Assembly: GCA_933207985.1 (NCBI GenBank)
Contig: OW240920.1
Location: 135,390,391 to 135,454,390, forward strand
Source of the DNA: Pelobates cultripes
Lineage: Eukaryota; Chordata; Amphibia; Anura; Pelobatidae
DNA length: 64,000 nucleotides
Direction of reading: 5' to 3'
Translations under genes and position numbers: made by a program
In this document: piece by piece, positions 50,278 to 62,700 of the stretch
Layout: each line of letters starts with the position of its first letter
How positions within the stretch are numbered: position 1 is the first letter of the stretch
The notes under the pieces: generated by a model
Database searches by the model: none
What the model was told of the DNA's origin: nothing
What the model saw: only the letters and a program-made list of their open reading frames with translations

Positions 50278-50837
50278 CCTCCCCAACCTGAGAATCGGGA
50301 CGCCGGTGGGAGGGAGGCAAAGGGGGCGGGCCAGTGATGCTATCCCATCACTAGTTCCACCCCCAAAGAGACAGACCCGCCTAGAAAGGGGTGGGTCCAC
50401 ATGTGTTCAAGGGACACTATAGGCGCCCAGACCACTTCAGCTAATTAAATCTGGGTGCAGTGCCCCTGTCAGTTTAACTGCACCTCTAGTGACTGTACCA
50501 GACGCATTAGGTCTCCAATGTCAGGTGACATCAGAGGAGGAGGAGCGGAGGCGGAGCCGGATCCAGCGCCAAGAGACATCCGGATCCAGCGCCAAGTGAC
50601 AGATGGGTTTTTAACGTGAGCGAGGGGGGCACTATAGGGTACTACAGGCCTATAATTTAATGTCAGCCTGGTGTGAATACACACCTGGCTACCTGTTCAT
50701 CATTAAGGCTGGCTCACTGAGGGCAGGACATGCATGGAGCACTCTGCCCTGAACCAAAAGCTGAAAGCTGGAAACTGAGGCGGGGCAGTCCCCAGAAATC
50801 GGGAGTGTCCTGTCGAAATCAGGACGGCTTGGAGGCA
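50278..50837. mobile_element. Composite CCTCC-element with nested MITE
   Basis: Left end CCTCCCCAACCTGAGAATCG and right end AATCAGGACGGCTTGGAGG form imperfect inverted termini. A TTAA-MITE-like segment (AAGGGACACTATAGGCGCCC, from about 50407) is inserted inside, and CCGGATCCAGCGCCAAG occurs twice (about 50556 and 50580). Confidence 0.6.
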
Positions 50838-51875
50838 TGATCAAGTACTTCGTTCGTTAGACTACAGATTACGATGAAGATTTATCTCTCACTATAGATA
50901 TATATATATATTAGTTCCCTAGAACAAAGCCAAGATGCATGCCCCAATAATGAAGGACGAAGATCCCTTTTTGCTGCATAGATTATCTGCCTGGCGCAAC
51001 ACATTCACCGATCGTAGACTCATCAGTATATTCATACACACAGTGAGCCCTGAAATAAATTGTTTTTGTTCAGTTGTTCGTTATCATTCTTCAATCTTTG
51101 CACAATGTCTGCCGTCTGCCAAATGTGATTATTACTATTCCGCATTACTTTCCAACTATGCGAGCTCTGTGTATGCGGGCTGCAGGGATCAGATTTTGGA
51201 AACCAGGCGCTTTACATTTTTTTTCATGTAGAAGCAATCTTTTTTGGATTTAAGGCATCTGGACAGTTAATTTAGTTTCTATCCCTACGACGGATACATC
51301 TATTACAAAAAGAATGTTGTTGTTTTAAAAAAGTTAGTGAATCTCTGTTTGGTATTCCAACCAACATACTGCAATAATAACTGTTCTCATTTTTAATTTA
51401 TTTATGATTATCAAACAAATATTTATAGCATCAGACTCATCTGCCCAACCTGGACTAGTCACTGTTAAAAAAGAATTATGGCGGCACTCGGCAAGACGAA
51501 AGCCACAGCAATTACACTGCTGCAAAGTGTTAAATAAGGAGCAAATAAGATAAACATTAGATCTGTTGCTATGGAGACTGCTCTAGTAGGTTTGTCTGTC
51601 TAACATCTAGAATCTTGTGTGCACTGAGCAAGTCTGGGATAACGTTCTAAAAAGCAATCTCCATGGAAACCAACGGAGTGTTCAGTAAAGACATAAGAAA
51701 TGTTCACTAAATCCATAAATGAATACATGTTCTGGCAGATTGCTCCAAAACATTGCACAAACCTGCAGAAAATAACCTTTTGGTGATGACCTGGCACTGC
51801 CAATGTTTCTGATCTTCTGTCTACGCATGTTTCCATCAGATGTTTGTTATTACATATTGTCTTCTTAACAGAATC
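50838..51875. other. Intronic sequence, no gene seen
   Basis: TA run at about 50897; otherwise nothing recognised. Confidence 0.45.
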
Positions 51876-52241
51876 TTAAAGGGGCTCTCTAAGCATCAAT
51901 ATCCCTACAGCACAATGAAGTGGTTGTGGCAAAGACACCCCCCTCTTTTCTGTCAAACCATTCTGGAATGATGTAACAAAATAGTCAAAAATGCAGTTTG
52001 CTGAAGAGGAAAAAAAGCCAATATGTTTTTTTGTTAATTTTGTTTAGGGGGCTCTATAAGAATTATATAAAACAACTTGTAGTGTTTATGGTTATATAGG
52101 TATTCTGTCATGAAGTTTTGGTTCCGTTTGACAAAAATAAAGGTCTTGAGCTTGTACCCAAACCCCCCCCTACACCGGGCTTTTTTTCCTCTCCAGCAAA
52201 CTGCATTTTTGACTGTTTTTTTTTTTTTTTTAGTTCTTTAA
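51876..52241. mobile_element. TTAA MITE with long perfect stem
   Basis: TTAA at both ends (TTAAAGGGGCTCTCTAAGCA at left). Inverted arms 51983-52003 and 52194-52214 match over 21 bases, and pairing continues with AAAAAAAGCC/GGCTTTTTTT. Confidence 0.7.
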
Positions 52242-53274
52242 TGTACTCGGCCTGCAGCCCGATTTAGTATATATACATATCACGTAACTCATGCCTTAAA
52301 CATACAATAGACTTCTATTTACAGAACACTTTCCCCGATTATGTAACAAATAACTTCAAACTCAATGCATCCTAACCCCATTTGTATCCTACTGGTGTAA
52401 ATATTTATTCCATGGATGGACAAAGTAAATAGGAGATTACTGCATAGTTTGCTGAAATAACATCCAGGTTAACGCTGAATTTAGAAGGAATGTCAGACAT
52501 CATTAATATCTTTAGAGACCAAATCAGCAAGGTGAATTTTGCCTTGGCGTGGCAGGTGAGCTTACAATTGAACGGCCATTCGGGTGATCCTAAAAACCCT
52601 CCAGTTATTTAAATGGGCATTTGGATTTGGGATAGTGTGCAATTAACTGTCTTCTTTAATTTTTATTGTATATATAGGGGCTGATATGTACTACGGTCAT
52701 TGCTGCCGCCAAGGAGTTGTGGGCACAGGGCTCAATTTTGTATGCTAATATCACAGAGCAACATCATCTCTGAGTCTTATGTTTTGAAGTCTTTCTATAA
52801 ACTTAAGAAAAATGTCATAAAGAAATGCTAGACTCTGTGGATTTGCCAGTGGAGACAACCGGACAGGCACTACGCTCTCATTTGTGTGCATTGTAGGTTA
52901 GCGTATAGAAGCAGTGCGTCCATTCTAAACGTTAAACCCTTTATGAGTAATTTGTTCACAAAATGGCCCATGAATCCAAGGGAGAGGTATATAAATTTCT
53001 CTGCTATCACAAGTACTTGGGGAACAGCATTTAATTCTACAAGTAATTGTGCAATAAAATAGTAATTTGCAAAGAATTAAATATTGTATTTTTCCTGCAT
53101 TGCTCACAATGAGTTATTGCAGTGATTCCCAACATGAGCTCTAAGCAATGCTTGAAAGCCCAACATAGGCTCTCTCTACTTGAGCATATTTGAGAATTTA
53201 AAGAGGAACTGCTTCAAATTAGTATATTCTAAGAGTGGCTTATTCACTGAATTTGGATTTGTGGAGATTATAAA

Positions 53275-53345
53275 GCAGGCCTCCCAACCAACCCGATTTC
53301 GGTAGGACAGTCTCGATATTAGGGTCCTGTCCCAACTATGCGGAC
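53275..53345. repeat. CCTCC-element copy, left part
   Basis: CCTCCCAACCAACCCGATTT then GGTAGGACAGTCTCGATATT matches the termini of the repeat at 50278 and 63893. How far it extends to the right is unclear; the GC-richer stretch to about 53750 may belong to it. Confidence 0.5.
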
Positions 53346-53750
53346 ACCAGGGAAATGTACCCGAAAATCCTTGTGTTGGCATTAGACATGCTTACGCTAT
53401 GATCAGGGTACTAGGACCCTGCAGAGAAGAGTGAAACAGAGCTACATTGTCCACACTCAGAGGGCTGGCCTGGATGATTGACCTGGTAATACTTTCCGCG
53501 GACCCCCTTTCTGTGTGGGCATGCCTCCGTGAAACTATGTTGGGGGTCTTCACGCTGTGCATGAGGACATCAGACGTCTTGAAATCCTCCATAAAGTATT
53601 GACTCAATGCTTTCCTACGGGGAAGGCCTAGTGTGTGCACATTTGCACGCCTTGGCGCTGATGTCAGCCGAGGCATAGAAGGAGCCAACGCCAAATAAGT
53701 GAATTCAATGGTTATTACACACGTTGAGTGCTGTGAGAGGGGGGAGGCGG

Positions 53751-55004
53751 GCAGAGGAACACTTCCCAGCCTCTCCCAGGTTTGATGTCAAGCAAGGGGT
53801 ATTTTTCTACTCCTCAACATTAAACAGCAGTATAGAATGAAAATCAATAAACATTGACAGTTTTATGGTTTTCCTTTTTCTGTAATAAACATCAGAGTGT
53901 GGAAGAGTCATTTTTTTTGCCATCCTTCAGATGACTACAAACAGAATCAAGCCAAGAAGACATCTGTACACAGGCAAAGCTACAATAACAAGAGAAAACA
54001 AGACTGATCTCTGGAACCACAAATTAGCCCTTAATGACTTAAATCAAGAGAGCTCTGGACAATAAAGTGAATATAACAATTTCATAAAGCAAAATTGTCC
54101 TCCTTCAGAACAGAGTCAACATTACAGAAGGGAATCAATACAAGGATTTACAAGCGAGGTGTCTGAAAGGACGACCAATCGTAGATAATTCTCTGCATTA
54201 TTCTATTCTCTGTCCTGACATCTTGTTTAGGCACAAAGGATTTTTTACATGAAAAATAAAAATAAAGGGAACATTTCGCAACCTGTCACTTTGCAAGTAA
54301 ACATAAATAAACGTAAGGGGATTGAAAAGAAAAGGAAAAATGATGCAGGTTTTAAGTCCAACACGGAGAGAGAGAAAGGATGGAAAAATGTAGAATTCTT
54401 GTAGGACTCCTAAACATAGGTTTGTGGGAGAAACATCCCTCTCGTATGGGAGATTGCACAGGAGAATGAGGGCATACAGACTGGCTAGTTATTAATCAAG
54501 ATGAAAAAAACAATTAATAAGAAGCACTCATTTCAATGAACAGAAGCCCCATGTAATTCCATGATTCATCACTAGTCGGCGAGTCACTGTACAGAGCACC
54601 CATCAATATCCGGAAACTCACAGCATTATTTGTCATTACTAAGACTGCCCTTGTTTTCTATTAACCCTCGTCTCGCTATAATCATTTGAAATCAAGGAAA
54701 AATAAATTAAAAAAACAGGAAAGGCTGAGTGATCCCTGTTGTAGACCTGATGCTGCAGAGGGAGATGTTGAGGATTTGCACTAAAGAAGGGATGTTAGAC
54801 ATGTAGTAGGTATCACATTTATAAAAGAGAGGGGTGAACCACGGCCTGGCCTATGCCATTAAGAACTAGGTGTGGTGTGCAAAGAAAATCCACAAAAATC
54901 TGTATTCTGAAAACAAGCACACATCCGGCTTCAATAGCCTTTGTCTTGGTACAAAAACGTGTACACCTGTACATACCTTCCAACAGTTCAAACAGACAAA
55001 GATG
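53751..55004. other. Intronic sequence, no gene seen
   Basis: AT-rich; no gene or recognised element. Confidence 0.45.
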
Positions 55005-55115
55005 GACACTTTATTTATTACTGGTATTTATAAAGCACCAACAGATTGTGCAGTGCTGTACAATTAGTGGAGAACATACAATGTACACAGACAAATACAA
55101 AAGGTAGAAAGGGCC
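55005..55115 (-). repeat. LINE/SINE tail fragment
   Basis: TATAAAGCACCAACAGATTG then GCAGTGCTGTACAATTAGTG, and GGGCCCTGCCCGTAAGCT, match the 3' tail of amphibian LINE/SINE families in reverse orientation. Confidence 0.5.
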
Positions 55116-55320
55116 CTGCCCGTAAGCTGAAATCCTGCGATTTAAAGGGCACAGGTAAATAGCCCGTGAACTTACAATGGTGTGTGGCCAGGGGCGGGAT
55201 TATTATTAGAAATGTTAGGTGACTTACTAATAGCAATTTATACAACTAAAATGTAATATAGAACAATGTATCTTATTTACACAGACTGATTTCTAAACAC
55301 ATGTCTTGTAGTTTAAAGAC

Positions 55321-55979
55321 ACGTTACTGGGAGTACTATTACTGTAGAGCTCGGTTATACACTCCGACACATTAATGGGAGTATTATTGCTGTGGAGCTC
55401 TGTTATACACTCCGACACATTACTGGGAGTATTATTGCTGTGGAGCTCTGTTATACACTCAGCAACATTACTAGGAGTATTATTGCTGTGGAGCTCGGTT
55501 ATACACTCAGACACATTACTGGGAGTATTATTACTGTGGGGCTCTGTTATACACTCCGACACATTACTGGGAGTATTATTGCTGTGAATCTCTGTTATAC
55601 ACTGAGACACATTACTGGGAGTATTATTGCTGTGGAGCTCTGTTATACACTCCGACACATTACTGCTGTGGAGCTCTGTTTTACACTCAGACACATTACT
55701 GGGAGTATTATTGCTGTGGAGCTCTGTTATACACTCAGCAACATTACTAGGAGTATTATTGCTGTGGAGCTCGGTTATACACTCAGACACATTACTGGGA
55801 GTATTATTGCTGTGGGGCTCTGTTATACACTCCGACACATTACTGGGAGTATTATTGCTGTGAATCTCTGTTATACACTGAGACACATTACTGGGAGTAT
55901 TATTGCTGTGGAGCTCTGTTATACACTCAGACACATTACTGGGAGTATTATTGCTGTGGAGCTCTGTTATACTCAGACA
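55321..55979. repeat. 48-bp minisatellite, array 2, opposite orientation
   Basis: About 13-14 units of the same 48-base repeat as array 1, reversed. Units are more varied, and one is cut to 36 bases (near 55664). A block of six units recurs at 276 bases (the variant GCTGTGAATCTCTGTTATAC lies at 55581 and at 55857). Next to it, GGAGCTCCTAGAAA at 55991 mirrors the array 1 flank. Open frames here are artefacts. Confidence 0.96.
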
Positions 55980-56059
55980 TATCTACCATAAGGAGCTCCT
56001 AGAAAACAGGGACACTATATTGTTGGGACATTACCGATACATATTAGGGACACTTTGGA

Positions 56060-56990
56060 TGTACATGTGTATTTCCAAACTTTACAAAAGTCTCTATCCC
56101 AAAACCTTTTCCTCCATTAAATCTCTTTTATACTTCTTGTAAAGGTTTCTGTTTTATAGCAAGGATTTTCAACCTACTGTCAAATATTATTTTCTGGCTT
56201 AACAAGTAGAGATATAAAATTCCTTCCTTATCTTATTGTGGTAATTGTCTAAAAGCAAGCTCACTATGATGATAAATTGCCTGAACTGTTCCGGGCTAAT
56301 TGCCTAATTGGATTGATCTGTTGAAACCAAGAAACATATTTGAGTGGCATTGTATTGAAAGGAGGAGTGCTATTAAGAACCGCAGTTTGGATAAATGTAT
56401 CCTCATTTTTTAATTGGGGAGTACGGTTTATGAAAGCATTTCCAGAAAGAATGAATCAGATGATTTATTTTGGATCGAGAGAGGTCAGAGAACGTAAGAA
56501 GAAGAACATCAAAGAACGGTGGGAGAGGTGTGGACAATATGGACTTCCCATGGTCAAAATTCAATGCAAAGTTCCATTATGTTTTGCATCGCAGAAACCT
56601 TTGATTCATTTGAACCTATTGTATAATTTTAATAGAGAGTTAAAAAAATGAACTTAATTTACACCATGACAACTTATTTTAACATTTAGAGCAAGAATAA
56701 GATTGGATACTCACAAAAATAAACAAACAAAAAAACTTGGTAATGGGCCTTAGTGGTATGTTTTTGGAATAGTGTGAAGCTGAAATTGTAAGAGACGAGA
56801 TACTCCCAAATTTCTACATCGCTAAGCTTCGAGCTGGTGTCAAATAAATCCTTCAGACTGGCAGTGATTATTCACAGCTCATCAACGGCTGAATTTCGGA
56901 AGTTGAAGCTGCTATGTTGTGCCAAAAATAGCTCCCAAATGGTTACAGCAAGAAGTAAAATTAGCGACAACAATGAGTGCATGTAAGGAT
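56060..56990. other. Intronic sequence, no gene seen
   Basis: The 103-codon plus frame at 56340-56651 has no recognised domain and is not called. Confidence 0.45.
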
Positions 56991-56993
56991 GCA

Positions 56994-57279
56994 GGGGATA
57001 GTGTATGCGACGGGGATAGCATATTTAGTGGGGATAGTGTATGTAATAGGGATAACGTATTTAATGGGGATAGCGTATGTGACGGGGATAGCGTATTTAA
57101 TGCGGACAGTGTATGTAATGGGGATACTGTACGTGATGGGGACAGTGTATGTAATGAGGATGGAGTATGTCACGGGAATAGCGTATGTAATGGGGATACT
57201 GTACGCGAAGGGGACAGTGTATGTAATGGGGATAGAGTATGTCACGGGAATAGCGTATGTAATGGGGATAGTATATACA
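56994..57279. repeat. 18-bp minisatellite
   Basis: About 16 copies of an 18-base unit like GGGGATAGCGTATGTAAT. A 72-base block of four units is itself duplicated near the right end. The unit is a multiple of three, so all three forward or reverse frames can stay open (for example GDSVCN repeated); no gene is implied. Confidence 0.95.
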
Positions 57280-58457
57280 TATGGGAGAAGCAGCAGATGA
57301 CTTGATGCAGTTCTAGTCTTTGGGCAGGTTTAGATTCACATTGTGTGAATGTGTTTTGTAACATGGTTAGAATATCAATCTGATTCAGACTATATTCAAT
57401 TCTGGTCAATATCTAGTAATACTGTAAATTCATTACCCTCTAAAGAGATCCATTTCTGTATATCTATAACAGATGCAGGAATATACCTAGATTTTTTTTT
57501 TTTTTAAATCACCTAGCTGCTTAGAGGTTTATCCACAGAACTCAAAATTGTATTGGACTGAAACAGCTGTTGAGGAAAGACTCTCCAATTACGCTTTAGT
57601 CACAGCATTGGCTATTTTGGCCAACATTTCAATATCAGGACTTTGCTACAATTCAGACTTTAGGAAATAACTCGGTTAGACATTGGGTGAAATTACTCTG
57701 GTTGTATCTCTAAATCTAGTTCTAGACAACCTTCAGACTATTATATTTTTATCATCTGTAGTCCTTTACTACTAGCCAGACCTAAAAATAGCAAGCCACA
57801 GGTTAAAATTATGCTCGCCAGGGCTACATTTGCACTCCCCAGTGTCTAATGATATTGTGAAATGTTTAGCCTTGTATATATGTAACGTCTCCCAAAGGAT
57901 ATATAAAATGCAGGTTTAGCATGTGGTTTGAAAATGAGCCTTAAAACACAATTTAAAAGAATATTGGGCCTTCTCTATAAAAAAATACTTAAGATGGTTA
58001 CTTAACTAAACTAGAAGTTAAGCAGAATCAACGGAAATTTAATGTCAAAACAGCTAAATTAGAAGACAGTCTTCCTTTGACAATTCTCCGGAGTTGAGGC
58101 AGGCTTAATACCCATATATTGCTTTCAGATATAAAATACAGTGAGATTGAATATGCCTCACACACAGACTTGTCAAAAGCCCTGTCTGCACGGTATATCT
58201 ATTACACTTTGATTTATTTTTTAAAGTAAGTTATGAAAAAGATACCATGAGTACAGTGTGTGAAGACAAAACAGTCGTATGAGAGATAGCGTGTTAGAAC
58301 CTCGTCCCGGAGAGACACAGTGTTTGCTTTACCAATTCAGGCATGTTTAAAGGAAACATTATGCAGGAAGGCACAGAGTTCGCTTTACCTACGCAGAGCT
58401 TTTGACGATGGCATCTCAGCATCACCAATCTACTGCCATGCTGGAAGCAACATTGGA
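57280..58457. other. Intronic sequence, no gene seen
   Basis: T run near 57492; nothing else recognised. Confidence 0.45.
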
Positions 58458-58563
58458 TCTTAAAAGCAGCGACTGCAAATTAAATCCAATCTCACACGCT
58501 TATTTACAATTCACGCAGCCCGTAATTAACTCATCTGAGGTCCCTTAAATTTTTCTGCCATCA
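58458..58563. other. Donor copy of a 106-base local duplication
   Basis: An inverted copy of this segment (about 95 percent identical, same length) lies at 59341-59446 inside a MITE. Here it is embedded in repeat-free sequence (about 58280-58620). Confidence 0.85.
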
Positions 58564-59300
58564 CGTGTCTTCCAGAATCAGTATTTTCAGAGCCAGAGCA
58601 CAGAAAAAATGAAGAACTAGCTCAGGATTACCCTTCTAGCCAGTGTTTATATATTGTACTTTTTAGGTGACACAGCAGCAGATTCTCAGGGTCACGCAGT
58701 ATTGTATTCCTACAAGAGATTGCCATCAAACAACCAATGCAGAGTGTCACGTAGAAATGTGCCATTCCACTGAGAACACAGTGTGTGGCCTTCAAGGACA
58801 CATGGCCCCGAGCTGCAGATCACTGACAATTTACAATTCCCATAATGCAGCATGATAAATGATGTTACGCTGTGTTTACTTTACGTACTAATACAGGATT
58901 GGGGGCCTAAGACATAAAGCAAATATACAGCTGTCAAAAGCACTAGGTACAGGGACATCTAGTTTGGAAATAAAAGCAAAATATTAATAAATAAATTTAA
59001 AAAACAGGAGTCACGGACTACCCTACAAAATGCAATATACGGTAACCGACTACCTTAACAAAAATGTGACGGTGTAGACAGCGTACTGAGAGAGGACAGG
59101 AAAGTGACAGTCATTGTAGAAAGTAGGGTCACTCTGTATCCACCTCCAGACCCCTATGATCAGGTGAGGAATTGCAGAAAACAAACAAAATAGCAAACCA
59201 TATACATAAGACAAACAAAAACATAATAATAAAAACATTATGGACTACTCTTGCCAACCCATTTGACGGTAAAATAGCATTATACAGTTACCGTTGCTCG

Positions 59301-59707
59301 TTAAAGGACCACTATAGGCACCCAGACCACTTCAGCTCAATGATGGCAGAAGAATTTAAGGGACCTCAGATGAGTTAATTACAGGCTGCGTGAATTGTAA
59401 ATAGGCGTGTGAGATTGGATTTAATTTTTAGTCGCTGCTTTTAAGAGAAACTGCTATGTTTACATATAGGCCTTCTCACTAGAAGCGGTTCTCACTGTGA
59501 TTTTCACAGTGAGAAAACGCCAGCGTCCATAAGAAAACATTGAGAATGCGCATTCAACTGATGACATCACAAGAGGGAGGAGAGTCCCAGCGCTTGAAAA
59601 AAGGTAAGGGATTAGCCCCCTTCCTCCCTCTTCAGCCCAGCGGGAGTGGGACCCTGAGGGTGGGGGCACCCTCTGGGCACGATAGTGGCACTATAGTGGT
59701 CCTTTAA
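59301..59707. mobile_element. T2-type MITE carrying captured local sequence
   Basis: TTAA-bounded, ends TTAAAGGACCACTATAGGCA and CACTATAGTGGTCCTTTAA. It is the 2486-2987 subfamily in reverse (AAACTGCTATGTTTAC, TTCTCACTGTGATTTTCAC, CCTGAGGGTGGGGGCACCCT), but between the left end and AAACTGCTATG it holds the 106-base insert. Confidence 0.85.
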
Positions 59708-62700
59708 GCAGGACAATCTGTGCTAGTGTATGGGATTTAACAACCAGACGGCAGTGAAAGTAGCTAGATAATCCTACAGGTCATTAAATACGTACAGTGT
59801 GTCCATCTAAGACATCCAATAATTTAGTGAGGGATGTTATAGATTAGAGACGTCTGTGGCTATACTGATCTATAAACGTATACGCACATCTGGCGCAGAG
59901 ACACTAGCAGTCAACGTAAATGCTACAGTGCTCTCGGTATGTACAATGATGCTGAACAATCTATTGTCACAAGTTGTTGATCCAGCTGCGAGGAAATATG
60001 ACTTTGAAGAAGTCCTGGGCACTAAGAAGAAAACTGCAAACGTAATTACTGACGGGGTCATGGGTTAGTATCGGGAGTGGGCGTCGGATGGGGATGGAAC
60101 TTAAAGCATCACTTGATTTTTTTTTTTCTTGCACTTAGAAAGGAAACACCTGCGTTTGGGTCAATCAAGGATTCTTGGCTGGGCTGTCTGAACTCGAACA
60201 CTGAACGTTGTGAGAAGGATCCACACTCCTTGTAATTTAGTTGGGTGAGGCATCCCGGCTCTCTTTATTACTTAGAATACACACAAAAAAAAACAATGGA
60301 ACTGCACATTGCATTTTTATTTCACCAAGTGCGGACTACAGCTCTCAGAATTCTCTGCGAGCACAAGGCAGGCTGCAGTCCAAAATCATGTGTCAAGGCT
60401 CAGTTTAGCGCATCCATCAAAGACACAATAAATTGATAAGCAAAAATATTTTCTGATTCGTCAATATTCTATTCATCGTGTCTCTTTATTTACTGTGCTT
60501 CTTGTGATCCCTGACCGTTAATAATGGAAGACTGGAAACTTCAATAAGCTGTAACATCAGGTTACAACCAGGGCCAAAGAGACACGCATGGAACTGTTAG
60601 AGCACTGTAGGCACAGAAAGAAGGCAGGACAATTGCAAATATGAATTTACACCCCAAAAAATAAAAAAAGACCACTGCTGAATAACTGACTATTAAGAGG
60701 TTAAGTGGAGATCGAGATCCTTATCCCCCTCACCTTTATATATTATTATTGAGCAGTCTTCTTGTTTCATTGCAGACTATTGTAAAGGTGAGAAAAAGAA
60801 GTGCGGGCACTGGGGTATTGCTTATCAATAATAAGAAATATAATAATGACATTTGCTTATTTCTGCCAATGCTGGTTAAAGGACAGCTACACGTTTGTTA
60901 CCATTTATAGTAAACGAAGAACATGTAATTATTTAATCAACAATAAGCCCTGCATGACATAAATGTTATTTAAAAATGGGGCATGTATTAATCTGCATGA
61001 AATAAATATGTAAAATAAATGGGGCATGTATTAATCACATACAGATTTTTCCGGTCCTACCGTAAATAGAAAAATTAGTCGAAGGTCGCCTTTTTTTAAA
61101 TATCGCCCCGTGATGGTCTTATAGCCTGGACGTAAAATACCTTGAACACTGCTGGTATTCAAGTTTATGCCATTGTTTTAAACAATACTAAATAAAACAA
61201 TAACGAAAAAGCAAGATTTTCACAAAGACCATAAAAGAAAGCAGGCAAATGTTATATGTGAATTAGAATTTTCTGGGTTAATGAATCTCAGAGGATTTTA
61301 TAAGAACAGATCACACATCGATGGGCTATCCTATTCTTGCTTAGACTTATTTCTGTATGGACTCATGAGTGTGGAAGAAAATATAAACTGGATTCGTATA
61401 AAACATTGGCATAGATGGCTAGACTACCGTATTTTGATCCTGTAATATTATACAAATAGGAAGAGGACAGAGCCTGGGGTAATTACTATTACTGTACAAA
61501 ATCCTCTAGGTCTAATCGAACTGAAAAAGTGCTTAGAGCCTATTGTCCGGGATTTTATTTCATCTTCAGTGCATGTTGTAAAGGGATATCTTTTTCGAAA
61601 GATGCAAGAGTTAAAAATTCATTGCAAACTGTATCGTTTATATTCTATTACAATAAAAAAATATATATATATATCACTTACTAGGCTTTAAAAAAAATAG
61701 ATACAATTATTATACTAAAATCCAGAGGGAATTTAGTGAGTAGAATATTTTAGAACAATTATGACTAACTATGCCACTGCAGAGGTTTGTACACTACATA
61801 TCCCATGATGCATTGCCTGCTTAACGCACAATTAGCCCTTCTACGCCAAAGTTAGCCATCAGTAAGTTAGAATCTCAGGTAATAAATTCAGTTATGTAAC
61901 CATGCAGGTGTTTTGGGGAGCAGTAGAAAAATACAAATGAGTAGCCGATGTGTCTGTATTAAATTGAGGTGAATCGATTTTTTTACTTTTGTGTGTCTGA
62001 ACATGAACAGACGGCAAGGGATTATGTTTATTTGAAACCTGGGCCTCATGCTTCACTCTGACACAGAACAGCATGATACATTCTCATCAGCAAGCAAGTC
62101 TACAGTCAGGAGAGATCCTGCGGGGGTGATAGGGACACACATATAAACCCTTGGAGTGCCTGATCTGACACGCAAGAACCAGAGAGCACATTCCACAGTA
62201 CACTCTGCCTAGTACATGACAAATCTATTATATATATATATTAATAACCACTAGCTTAGCCTATATTTGTTTTCATGAGAGCATCTGAAAATGCACATCG
62301 ATTGTGGAGCCTGGTGGCTGAGTTATGCAGACATGGAATATTTTGAATGGTAAGGCATGTGTGTGGGTTTGTATATGTGTGTTTGTGGGGGTGGGGGTGG
62401 AGGGGTAGGCATCTCCCTTAGAATGCATTTACAGGGCTGGATTAGACAGCTGATTCACTCTCCATTCCTTTCTATATTGAGAGGACAAACAAGAGGCTAA
62501 GAAGGCCTGGTTTCACCCACCTTAACCTTTTAAATCCTGCCTTTGTTCAACTGGGAAGAGGTAGAACTTCTAAACGGTGTGTACAACGTACGTGATCACA
62601 TACACAAGGTAAAGTGTCCTACAGCAACAGACATACCTCGTGTCACGTCTGCCTAGAATCTGTAAACATGACATGTGTATGTCCCAGGGTGTACTTTGTG

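Noticed and set aside
55293..55991. Frames of 199-213 codons on both strands
   Set aside because: Same 48-base minisatellite as above, reversed.
56919..57305. 128-codon cysteine-rich-looking frame
   Set aside because: Arises from an 18-base tandem repeat; the regular GDSVCN pattern is not a protein family signature.
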